A stretch of 48,145 nucleotides of DNA from Oscillospiraceae bacterium. GTDB taxonomy: Bacteria; Bacillota; Clostridia; Oscillospirales; Oscillospiraceae. Below, one piece after another: positions 33,267-41,191 of the stretch. The notes beneath the pieces are model-generated. The model did not search any database and was not told the origin of the DNA. It worked only from the letters and a program-made list of their open reading frames with translations. Location: the NCBI GenBank assembly GCA_017469115.1, contig JAFUGY010000147.1, positions 1-48,145 on the forward strand, given 5' to 3'. The stretch's first letter is position 1. Each line of letters opens with the position of its first letter. The position numbers and the translations under genes were made by a program.

Positions 33267-34415
33267 ATGGCAAAAAGCTATTTTACTTCAGAATCCGTCA
33301 CGAGAGGACATCCTGATAAAGTCTGCGACCAGATTGCTGACCGCATCCTCGATGAACACATCCGGCAAGACCCGGAATCCCACGTTGCCTGTGAAGTTAC
33401 CTGTGCGACCAACAGCGTCCATATCTTCGGAGAAATCACTTCCAACGCAACCGTGGATTATGAAAAAATTGCGAGAGAAGTCATCGCTGAGATAGGATAT
33501 ACCGAAAAGGGCCGCGGATTTGACGCGGAAAACTGCAGGATTACCGTTGATCTTCACCGGCAATCTTCGGATATAGCGCGTGGCGTCAACCGACAGCGCA
33601 AAACAGAACGGTTGGACAGCGGAGCGGGTGATCAGGGAATGATGTTCGGCTATGCATGCCGACAGACAGCGGCTTTTATGCCTCTTCCCATTGAACTTGC
33701 ACATACACTTGCCTGCTCCCTGGAAGATGCCAGAAGATCCGAGCGTCTCCCCTATCTCTTTCCGGACGGGAAAACACAGGTTACCATAGAATATGAAGAC
33801 GGTGTCCCTGTGCGGATTGCAACAGTTGTCGTATCTGCTCAGCATCGTGCAGAGATTCCGATTGAAGCGCTGCGTGAGGATATTACATCTCATGTTATTC
33901 TGCCGAGTTTGCCCGCGCCTCTGATAGACCGAAACACAGAAATCTATATTAACCCGACCGGACGTTTTGTGGAAGGCGGCCCGGCTGCAGACTCCGGCCT
34001 GACAGGGAGAAAAATCATTGTTGATACTTACGGTGGCTATTCCCGGCATGGCGGTGGGGCTTTTTCGGGAAAGGATGCCTCAAAAGTTGACCGCAGCGGT
34101 GCTTATCTCGCAAGGTATCTGGCTAAAAACATCGTCGCTGCCGGGCTTGCAGAACGGTGCGAAATTCAGCTCAGCTATGCCATTGGTCTTGCGGAACCAA
34201 CATCTGTTATGATTGACACATTCGGAACTTCAAAAATGGATGAGCAGGAAATGCTGGCATTGATTTACTCTCAGGTTGATCTGCGCCCTGCCGCTATTAT
34301 TGACCGCTTTGCCCTGAAAACGCCTTTATTCTCCAATGTTTCCTGTTACGGGCACTTTGGAAAGAACGCTTTGAGAATGCCCTGGGAACAGCTGAACCTT
34401 GTATTGAACACTTAG
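33267..34415 (+). CDS. metK: S-adenosylmethionine synthetase
   Basis: 382 residues; makes SAM from methionine and ATP. Motifs: SESVTRGHPDKVCDQIADRILD at residues 8-29 (ATP-binding His and Asp), GAGDQGMMFGYA at about 118-129, and the P-loop-like GGGAFSGKDASKVDRSGAY at about 263-281. Length matches the family. A GGGGGATCT-type purine run precedes the ATG. It is followed by a terminator shared with a small convergent gene. Confidence 0.96.
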   Translation: MAKSYFTSESVTRGHPDKVCDQIADRILDEHIRQDPESHVACEVTCATNSVHIFGEITSNATVDYEKIAREVIAEIGYTEKGRGFDAENCRITVDLHRQSSDIARGVNRQRKTERLDSGAGDQGMMFGYACRQTAAFMPLPIELAHTLACSLEDARRSERLPYLFPDGKTQVTIEYEDGVPVRIATVVVSAQHRAEIPIEALREDITSHVILPSLPAPLIDRNTEIYINPTGRFVEGGPAADSGLTGRKIIVDTYGGYSRHGGGAFSGKDASKVDRSGAYLARYLAKNIVAAGLAERCEIQLSYAIGLAEPTSVMIDTFGTSKMDEQEMLALIYSQVDLRPAAIIDRFALKTPLFSNVSCYGHFGKNALRMPWEQLNLVLNT

Positions 34416-34511
34416 GGAAACGCTGATTCATTCGCTGCACGCATTCCGGCAGAAAATTTTCCTTAGAAACTGTTTCGAAATACTCGCTTTACCCGGAAAC
34501 CTACCGGTGAT

Positions 34512-34549
34512 AAAACCCTTGATCGAGTTTTCTTTCGATCAAGGGTTTT
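34512..34549. terminator. Bidirectional terminator between metK and the small membrane gene
   Basis: A perfect 15-bp stem (AAAACCCTTGATCGA at 34512-34526 with 34535-34549), 8-base loop, A-rich and T-rich ends. The stop codon of the minus-strand gene lies inside the stem. Confidence 0.85.
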
Positions 34550-34727
34550 CTGTTTCGTCTGCAGGCTGTTCAATTTCCGGAGCTGCCTCCGCCGGTTTTC
34601 GTTCTGCCGCTTTTTTCTCTTTCAGCATGAGAACAATGTTTGCCGTGGCGAGGCATAAATAGACAATGGTGAGCGCAAGGCGAAGCCTTTGCTCAAATAT
34701 GACTTCCTGACGTGTCATCACGTACAC
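34539..34727 (-). CDS. Small single-helix membrane protein, unknown function
   Basis: 62 residues: a basic N terminus (TRQEVIFEQRLRLA), one membrane helix at about 17-35 (LALTIVYLCLATANIVLML), then a charged, Pro/Glu-rich tail. No family was recognised. The reading frame ends inside a perfect terminator stem, which supports it being a real short gene with its own termination signal. Confidence 0.45.
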   Translation of the reverse strand: MYVMTRQEVIFEQRLRLALTIVYLCLATANIVLMLKEKKAAERKPAEAAPEIEQPADETENP

Positions 34728-34811
34728 CCTCTTTATCCGTTGCTTCTGAAAATTCTGCTTCCTGTATTATAACGGGATGCCGGTTTTCCGTCAACCTCTC
34801 CTCCAAACATT

Positions 34812-34898
34812 TTACCCCAGTTCACCCGGGATGCCGAAGGTGAAGAGGTGAAGTGGCCGATTTCAGGCTTCTCCACCCTCTTCACCTCCGCAAGGTAA
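34812..34898. repeat. Palindromic repeat built from AGGTGAAG units
   Basis: TTTTACC/GGTAAAA arms enclose a long imperfect stem in which GGTGAAGAGGTGAAGTGG (34839-34856) faces CCACCCTCTTCACC (34873-34886). As in the 8.6-kb element, each arm is a run of short tandem units. It lies between a small membrane gene and the LacI-family gene. Confidence 0.6.
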
Positions 34899-35004
34899 AA
34901 GTTGTGCTCTGTTTACAGTTTATTTTCTTGAAATTCAGATCTATTACAGGTATGATAACAGCAGATGTTTTGTGATTCACTGAGAAGAAAGGACATTCCA
35001 GATC

Positions 35005-36021
35005 ATGGCAACTGTGAAGGATATTGCAGAAAAAGTCGGCGTGTCAGCCACAACGGTTTCCATCGTTTTAAACGGGAAGTCAGAGCAGCGCGGCATTACA
35101 AAAGCCACGCAGGAAAAAATCTACCAAGCAATGAGGGAATTGGGTTATCAGCCAAACCTGAGTGCACGGCGGCTGCGCGCGGGTGAGAATGCTTCGGCAG
35201 TTGTGGCGTTTTTCTGGCCGTCAGACTTCCGCCTGTCTATCCTTGCTTCCTTCCTGAACGCATATTCCAAAAGAATCCGGGAGACCGGATTTCATTGTGA
35301 GCTTGTTGTACAAACCTATGAAAACGACCACCTGGACAAGTATGATCAGACCTTATTGAGAAATAACTACAATGCCGTGATGATCGGCGCATGTTCGCAA
35401 AAAGACCGGGAGCATCTGGAGACACTTCCTTTACAGATTCCTGTCGTCTTAATCAACCGTGAATCTTCGGTCTTCTCGACCGTTTGCGTAGACAACAGTG
35501 CCATCGGGAGGCTTGCTGCCGAACAGTTCTCGAAAGCCGGAATAAAAGAAATTGCAGTTTTTTCTTCGAGAAAAACCTTTATTGCAAGCAATCAACGAAC
35601 AAGAGCTTTTCTATCCGCCTGTAAGGAAATGGAAATCTCTATCCGGCCGGAACATATTTATCAGGATAACAGCACGGCAGACGGTGGATACCGCATGGCA
35701 AAGAAGTTCTGTGCGCAGGGGCATCCCGCAGAAGCTGTTTTTTGTGATTACGACGCCATTGCTTTCGGAGCTCTCAAATGCTTCCGGGAGGAAGGCATCC
35801 GAATTCCGCAGGATCTGAAAATACTAACCATCGATATCACAGGCTCTGAACTGACCTCTCACGCCTCCCCCGCATTAAGTGTCATAGAAATGCCAAACGA
35901 AGCTTCCGCCTCTTCCGCAATCGATCTGATTCGGGAAAAGCTGAAAGAAGGAAGTTTAAAAGCAAGCCACATTGAACTGCAGCCAAAACTTATTCTGCGT
36001 GAGAGTTTTGTGCTCGAATAA
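35005..36021 (+). CDS. LacI-family transcriptional regulator
   Basis: 338 residues. The N-terminal helix-turn-helix and hinge helix are TVKDIAEKVGVSATTVSIVL (residues 3-22) and YQPNLSARRLRAG; the rest is a periplasmic-binding-protein-like sensor domain (about 60-338; AVFCDYDAIAFGALKCFREEGIRIPQDLKILTID). LacI proteins bind palindromes with a central CG, and three such palindromes lie in the 46.0-46.2-kb control region. It is the nearest candidate regulator of the 36.6-48.1-kb cluster, but binding is inferred only. It is monocistronic with its own terminator. Confidence 0.9.
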   Translation: MATVKDIAEKVGVSATTVSIVLNGKSEQRGITKATQEKIYQAMRELGYQPNLSARRLRAGENASAVVAFFWPSDFRLSILASFLNAYSKRIRETGFHCELVVQTYENDHLDKYDQTLLRNNYNAVMIGACSQKDREHLETLPLQIPVVLINRESSVFSTVCVDNSAIGRLAAEQFSKAGIKEIAVFSSRKTFIASNQRTRAFLSACKEMEISIRPEHIYQDNSTADGGYRMAKKFCAQGHPAEAVFCDYDAIAFGALKCFREEGIRIPQDLKILTIDITGSELTSHASPALSVIEMPNEASASSAIDLIREKLKEGSLKASHIELQPKLILRESFVLE

Positions 36022-36027
36022 AAATCC

Positions 36028-36073
36028 AAATGCCTCTGCAATGGATGGCTTCCCATCTGTTGCAGAGGCATTT
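36028..36073 (+). terminator. Intrinsic terminator after the LacI-family gene
   Basis: AAATGCCTCTGCAA (36028-36041) pairs with TTGCAGAGGCATTT (36060-36073), followed by a T-rich run. It also faces the end of the convergent hotdog gene. Confidence 0.8.
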
Positions 36074-36086
36074 CTTTGATATACTG

Positions 36087-36521
36087 TTATTGATCTTTTT
36101 CTTTTGTCTTCGACAGGTTTGTAAACACGAACGAATATTCCGAAAGAACTGTTCCGAAATTATCCATTACCTCTGCAGAAAGGAAGAACAGATTTCTTCC
36201 CGCTTTTTTTACGGAAGCATGGCAAACCAGCTTATCTGCTTCCGGACTGGCTCCGCGTAAATAATTCACGTTTCCGCTTACGGTGATCCCATTTCCGCCT
36301 GCACTCAAAAATGCCATCCCTGATGTAATATCCGCCAGGTGAAACATCATTCCGCCATAAGGAATCCCATAAAAGTTTCTGCGTTCATCAGACAGCGGAA
36401 ACTCCCCACACGCGAAACCGTTTTCTACTGTGGGAAAAACGATTCCATACTTTTTCTCAATATCCTGTCTGGCAATTTCAATAGCTTCTTCACTTGTATT
36501 TGGGATCACACGATTCTGCAT
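36087..36521 (-). CDS. PaaI-type hotdog thioesterase
   Basis: 144 residues with one hotdog domain. The catalytic-helix signature of PaaI proteins reads NFYGIPYGGMMFHLADITSGMAF; the usual HGG is YGG here. The core strands follow (ITVSGNVNYLRGA, LVCHASVKKAGRNLFFLSAEV). Expected to hydrolyse acyl-CoA or aryl-CoA thioesters in the cytosol. It is the third thioesterase-fold gene of the window. It is convergent with the LacI gene and upstream of nothing on its own strand. Confidence 0.82.
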   Translation of the reverse strand: MQNRVIPNTSEEAIEIARQDIEKKYGIVFPTVENGFACGEFPLSDERRNFYGIPYGGMMFHLADITSGMAFLSAGGNGITVSGNVNYLRGASPEADKLVCHASVKKAGRNLFFLSAEVMDNFGTVLSEYSFVFTNLSKTKEKDQ

Positions 36522-36596
36522 AGCCAGTCTCCTGAACAGTTTTTCTGTATTATAGCTACAGGGTAGTTTTCCGTCAATTCTTTTTATATTTTGAAA

Positions 36597-36623
36597 GTAA
36601 GCCGCTGCGATGCAGCGGCTTAC
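36597..36623 (-). terminator. Terminator of the five-gene operon
   Basis: A perfect 12-bp stem (GTAAGCCGCTGC with GCAGCGGCTTAC) and 3-base loop, 35 bp past the transporter stop on the minus strand, followed by a weakly T-rich tract. Confidence 0.7.
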
Positions 36624-36657
36624 CCTGTAAAAAGGAGTGAGATATTTGTAGAGGCGC

Positions 36658-37983
36658 TTAATGGAGCAAACGATAGAGGATACCGATCCAAATGACCATC
36701 AAGGCGCCGCCGATACGGGTGGAGATGGAAGCGAAGGCCAGGAGGTTCATGCGGTTTGCAGCAGAGAGAACTGCAAGGTCGCCCGAGCCGCCGATGTTGC
36801 AGCAGCAGAGACCTGCCGTAACACCTGCTTCATAGCCGAACAGGCCGGTGAGGTGACCGAAGAGCAGAGCGCCGAGGAATGCGCCGAGCACTGCAATGAT
36901 GATGACGATGAATGCTCCGATGGAGAAATACTCTGTAAGAGAAGAGAACTTGAGGGAGTTGATACCTATACCGGCAATCAGCATCGGCAGGAGAGCACGA
37001 AGAGCAAAGTTCATGGAGTAGACGCAGTGATCTTCATATTTTGCAGGCAGAATGCCGGTGCACTTGATGATGATGCCGAGAACGATCGTCCATGCAAGGC
37101 CCGGGATCACCTTGAGACCAGGGATATTGCCTAAAATGTTGCCCAGCAGATACAGAGCGAATGCCATGAAAATACCGCCGCCGAGTGCCTTGTAATCAGC
37201 CGTCGTTGCAGGGCGTTTTTCTGCAGTGAGGTCTTCCTGCACACCCTTACGGAGGATCTGTCCGCCGCCGTTGATCACCTTGCTGTTCTTGGTGATGCCG
37301 CCGAAGGTTGCTGCCATCACGATAGCCACAACGTTTGCGATGGATGCATAGCAGAGGAACTTGCCGGCTTCCGTCATCATATCGGTTCCGGAGAGGTCGC
37401 TGTAGAGTTTCGGCAGCGTGGTAATCGCGCCGCCCGAGCCGCCGGACATGCAGGGTGCTGCGATGTCAAAGAGAGCTTTCACAGGGCCGAAGCCTGTGAT
37501 CAGACCGGCGATCATGGCGAAGGCAATGGCAAAAATCTGAGAGCCGATGACCGTGGGGATGTAACGTGCCGTTGCATTGAGAAGAATTTTGCGGTCCATT
37601 ACAAGGATGGAGCCGACCAGAAGCATTGCAATGTAGGCATCCTGGAAGCCGCCGGACATCAGGACTTTTACGCCGGAGACCATCGTAGCCGGAACAAGCC
37701 CGACATAGTTCAGGAACGAAGCGCCGAGCAGCGGGAGCAGGCAGGCACCGCCGAGGTAGTTATTCACGAAGGGGATGGTATTGCCGAGCCAGAAGAAGAG
37801 GCCGCCGATTGCCATCAGATAGGCACTGGTTGCAACGAAAGATGATGCCGTGAGCCCGTCAGCAAGCTTGCTGGTGGGGATGAAGCCGAGGTAGACCGCT
37901 GCCATTACCATCACAAAGAACGGCACAAAATACTTGAAGGGCAGGCCGCACACATCAAAATTGATTTTTGATTTGTTTTCCAT
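36658..37983 (-). CDS. 2-hydroxycarboxylate transporter (2HCT/CitS family)
   Basis: A 441-residue membrane protein with about 11-12 helices. The two re-entrant loop motifs of the family are present: CMSGGSGGAITTLP (about 181-194) and CCCNIGGSGDLAV (about 400-412). The C-terminal substrate-binding signature ISTRIGGALM also matches CitS-type carriers, where the Arg contacts the substrate carboxylate. Relatives move citrate, malate or related hydroxy acids, with Na+ or H+ or by exchange. Last gene of the five-gene operon, 87 bp after the CoA-transferase, so it is the likely uptake system for the substrate of the pathway. Confidence 0.9.
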   Translation of the reverse strand: MENKSKINFDVCGLPFKYFVPFFVMVMAAVYLGFIPTSKLADGLTASSFVATSAYLMAIGGLFFWLGNTIPFVNNYLGGACLLPLLGASFLNYVGLVPATMVSGVKVLMSGGFQDAYIAMLLVGSILVMDRKILLNATARYIPTVIGSQIFAIAFAMIAGLITGFGPVKALFDIAAPCMSGGSGGAITTLPKLYSDLSGTDMMTEAGKFLCYASIANVVAIVMAATFGGITKNSKVINGGGQILRKGVQEDLTAEKRPATTADYKALGGGIFMAFALYLLGNILGNIPGLKVIPGLAWTIVLGIIIKCTGILPAKYEDHCVYSMNFALRALLPMLIAGIGINSLKFSSLTEYFSIGAFIVIIIAVLGAFLGALLFGHLTGLFGYEAGVTAGLCCCNIGGSGDLAVLSAANRMNLLAFASISTRIGGALMVIWIGILYRLLH

Positions 37984-38070
37984 TTCATAACTCCTTAAAA
38001 TGTTTATTAGAATCCGCTTTCTGCAGGAATTCCCATAAGTTTTTTCATGTTATCTGATTGTTGTTTTCAC

Positions 38071-39369
38071 TCAGACCCACATTAGTTTTTTCGCTTCGTC
38101 AGCCAATTCAGTTCTGAAATCAGGATGGGCAATGGCAATCAGAGCATTGGCACGTTCTTTCAGTGTTTTTCCCCTCAGATGGGCAATGCCGTATTCGGTA
38201 ACGATATAGTCTGCATAATTTCGGGGAATGGTAACGGTAGACCCTGCGCCGAGCGTTGCACGAATTTTTGAGAAGCCTTTTGCGGATTTGGAAGAGAAGG
38301 CCATGATTGCCCGCCCGCCTTTGGAACGAAGCGCACCGTAGGTAAAGCAGAATGCGCCGCCCGAACCGGAGAACTGCCTTGTACCAATGGCTTCCGAAGC
38401 AATCTGCCCCATCAGATCCATTTCCACGCAGGTATTAATGGAGACGAGGTTATCGTTTTTTGCAATGATAAACGGGTCACAGCCCCAACTACCCGGCGTG
38501 ATGCGGAACTGATTGTTTGTCTTCAACGTCTCAAACAGGGCTTCATCACCACCTGCGAAGGTGAAGATATGTTCCTTCGGAAGAAAGTTTTTCTTCTTGC
38601 CGGTGATAACTCCTTCGCGCACCATTTTTGCCATGGAACTGGTAAGCATTTCGGTGTGCATCCCAAGATCATTCAAATCCATGCAAAGTTCCGCAATAGC
38701 ATTTGGAAGTGCTCCGATGCCAAACTGCACACAATCGCCGTCATGAACGAGAGACCGGACATTTCTGGCAACCTCTGCCTCCTCCGGAGAGGCTGCTTTG
38801 GGAGGAATGAGAGTAATCGGTGTATCGGTTTCTACGAGAGCCGCCACATCCGACACATGAACTTCTATTCCGCCATTCACTCTCGGAAGATTTGGGTTTA
38901 CCTCCAAGAGGATTCTGCCCCCATTGCTGCGAACAGCATTCAGGCTGCCGGGTTCAAACATATTGGAAAGGCCAATCTGGAAATTGCCGTTCTCATCCAT
39001 TTCCGTAGCAGAAGAGATAAACACAGTAGGGTGGTTTTCTGCAATAAAGCCGGCATTCATGCTCATATCTGCCGGGAAAAAGGAGGAATTCCCTTTCGGA
39101 AGGCCTTCACGCATGTCTCTGCCAAAGAAGAAACCCTGTGTGAAGATATGCCCTTCCATTCCATCCATTGTCGGGAAAGGATAGTAGTTGGTAAAATCCT
39201 TGAAAACCTTTACATTCTGTACCCGTGGGGCAATGGTATGAAACTGTGCACCAAAGGAAAGCGGAGCATTTCCGTCACAGGCAAAAACCACTACATCCCC
39301 GGATTGTATCAGGTTGAGACACTCTTCTACCGAGCCTTTCTTTTTTGCATATTCTGCTTTGTAATCCAT
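38071..39369 (-). CDS. Acetyl-CoA hydrolase/CoA-transferase family enzyme (4-hydroxybutyrate CoA-transferase type)
   Basis: 432 residues from the second ATG (MDYKAEYAKK); an ATG two codons upstream is possible. The family-I CoA-transferase fold is shown by VQFGIGALPNAIAELC, LGMHTEMLTSSMAKMV, VITGKKKNFLP, the catalytic-Glu segment INTCVEMDLMGQ, the glycine loop FSGSGGAF and VTEYGIAHLRGK...AHPDFR near the end. It moves CoA between a carboxylate (often acetate) and an acyl-CoA. In the glycine loop region the usual DF.RGA reads CFTYGA, so specificity may differ from classic AbfT. It lies 17 bp after the fused aconitase-like gene. Confidence 0.87.
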   Translation of the reverse strand: MDYKAEYAKKKGSVEECLNLIQSGDVVVFACDGNAPLSFGAQFHTIAPRVQNVKVFKDFTNYYPFPTMDGMEGHIFTQGFFFGRDMREGLPKGNSSFFPADMSMNAGFIAENHPTVFISSATEMDENGNFQIGLSNMFEPGSLNAVRSNGGRILLEVNPNLPRVNGGIEVHVSDVAALVETDTPITLIPPKAASPEEAEVARNVRSLVHDGDCVQFGIGALPNAIAELCMDLNDLGMHTEMLTSSMAKMVREGVITGKKKNFLPKEHIFTFAGGDEALFETLKTNNQFRITPGSWGCDPFIIAKNDNLVSINTCVEMDLMGQIASEAIGTRQFSGSGGAFCFTYGALRSKGGRAIMAFSSKSAKGFSKIRATLGAGSTVTIPRNYADYIVTEYGIAHLRGKTLKERANALIAIAHPDFRTELADEAKKLMWV

Positions 39370-39386
39370 ATGCATCTCTTTTCCCG

Positions 39387-41180
39387 TCAGGCTCTCGGGT
39401 CGGTGATCACGCCGGCAATCGCCGTAGCTGCCGCAACAGCCGGGCTGCTGAGATAACTGAGCGTCTTTTTGGTGCCCTGTCTGCCGATGAAGTTGCGATT
39501 GGCAGTGAGGAGGATCCGTTCATCATCCGTCATAAGGCCGTATGGCATCCCACAGCAAAGACCGCAGCAGGGATGGGAGATGACTGCACCGGCTTCGATA
39601 AAGGTTTTGATATAACCTCTTTCAATCGCCTGCTTGAACACAGTGTTGGTTGCCGGCACCACCACAAAGCGCATACCAGGTGCAACCTGCTTGCCCTTGA
39701 CGATGTTTGCGGCAACTTCCAGATCTTCAATGCTGCCGTTGGTGCAGCTGCCGAGATAGACCTCATCAATCTTTGTGCCGAGCACTTCATGGATCGGATG
39801 GACGTTATCAACCCCCTGCGGGCAAGAGAGCTGTGGTTCCAGCTCACTGACATCATAAGTCAGGACTCTTTCATAGTGGGCGTCTTCGTCCACACGGATC
39901 CAATCGATTTCGCTGAGGGGAATGCCGTAATATTCGGCTGTCTTCTCATCGGCTTCAAAAAGACCGCACTTTGCACCGGCTTCCAGCGCCATATTAGCAA
40001 CTGTAAAGCGCTGCTCCATGCTCATCTCATGGGCTGCCGGACCGGTGAACTCCATAGACTTGTACTGGCCGCCGTCTGCCTTGATATCACCAAGGACACG
40101 CAGAATGACATCCTTGGACATGATTCCGTTTTTAAAATGACCGTTCAGGACAATTTTGATTGCCGTCGGCACTTTGAACCAGAGTTCGCCGGTGATGAGA
40201 GCCGCAGCCATTTCTGCCGTGCCGATGCCGGAGCAGAAGTTCCCGGCCCCGCCGTAGGTGGTGGTATGGGAGTCAGTTGCGGTAGAAATCTCACCAGGTT
40301 TGGCATAGCCTGCTTCATGCATGATGGTATGGCAGATGCCTTCGCCGATGTGCAGCTTTTTCACACCATAGCGTCTTGCAATTTCAAGACCTGCATCATA
40401 ATGAGCGGAGTCATTTTTGGCAACTGCCGTGGGCATGCAGTGGTCAAAGATAATGGTGACTTTGTCCGGATCGTCAATTTCCGTCGCACCCATCTTCTCC
40501 AACGTATCCAGAAGATACGGGGTATAGATATCATGGATCATGAACATATCCGGCTTTGTGATGACGATATCCCCGGGCTGCACATGCTCTTTCCCCGCAT
40601 TGCGCTTCAGGAGCTTTTCTGCAAGGGTATACCCGCTCTTATAGCACTGCTCTTTTGTGAGGGGTGTGATTTCAGTCTTCTTGAGACCGGCTGCCATACG
40701 AGCTTTGGTATCCTCAATCAAACCGCCGTTGGAGACAATATTGAAGAGATTCTCCGGCACAGCACCCACCTTGAAGCTTTTGCCGTTGACGGAAACCGTC
40801 TGTGCATCCACGTCGACTGTGACAATATCGCCGCCTTCACAGACATCCTGAATACCGTCGCAGGTCAGGAGAAGGATGCCGCTGTTAAATGCATTGCGGA
40901 AGAAGATGCGGGCAAAGCTTTTTGCAATAATGCATCTTACGCCGTTATGGGAAAGCACCGTGGCAGCCTGCTCACGGGAAGAGCCGCAGCCAAAGTTCGT
41001 GCCGGCTACCAGAATATCGCCCGGCTGAACCGTGGAACCGAATTCCGGCTTGAGAAGTTCAAAAGCGTACTTTTTCATCTCCTCAATGGTAGGGATTGTG
41101 CCGCGTTTACCGGGAATGATGGTATCAGTGTCGATATCGTTCCCGAATTTCCAGATTTTTCCGTTAAAAACTTTATCCAT
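39387..41180 (-). CDS. Aconitase/isopropylmalate-isomerase family enzyme, swivel domain fused N-terminally
   Basis: A 597-residue hydro-lyase. Residues 1-165 are a LeuD-type swivel domain (WKFGNDIDTDTIIPGK, VAGTNFGCGSSREQAA, AKSFARIFFRNA). Residues 190-597 are a LeuC-type catalytic domain (TIIFDHCMPTA, TATDSHTTTYGGAG). All three [4Fe-4S] ligands are present: C479 in GSCTNG and two of the cysteines in PCCGLCC (about 538-543), followed by ANRNFIGRQG. Small-subunit-first order is the reverse of AcnA and recalls AcnB. It should isomerise a hydroxy di- or tricarboxylate through a dehydrated intermediate; which one is not decided by the sequence. It lies 11 bp from the genes on both sides of it. 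Confidence 0.87.
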   Translation of the reverse strand: MDKVFNGKIWKFGNDIDTDTIIPGKRGTIPTIEEMKKYAFELLKPEFGSTVQPGDILVAGTNFGCGSSREQAATVLSHNGVRCIIAKSFARIFFRNAFNSGILLLTCDGIQDVCEGGDIVTVDVDAQTVSVNGKSFKVGAVPENLFNIVSNGGLIEDTKARMAAGLKKTEITPLTKEQCYKSGYTLAEKLLKRNAGKEHVQPGDIVITKPDMFMIHDIYTPYLLDTLEKMGATEIDDPDKVTIIFDHCMPTAVAKNDSAHYDAGLEIARRYGVKKLHIGEGICHTIMHEAGYAKPGEISTATDSHTTTYGGAGNFCSGIGTAEMAAALITGELWFKVPTAIKIVLNGHFKNGIMSKDVILRVLGDIKADGGQYKSMEFTGPAAHEMSMEQRFTVANMALEAGAKCGLFEADEKTAEYYGIPLSEIDWIRVDEDAHYERVLTYDVSELEPQLSCPQGVDNVHPIHEVLGTKIDEVYLGSCTNGSIEDLEVAANIVKGKQVAPGMRFVVVPATNTVFKQAIERGYIKTFIEAGAVISHPCCGLCCGMPYGLMTDDERILLTANRNFIGRQGTKKTLSYLSSPAVAAATAIAGVITDPRA

Positions 41181-41191
41181 GGGGCACCTCC

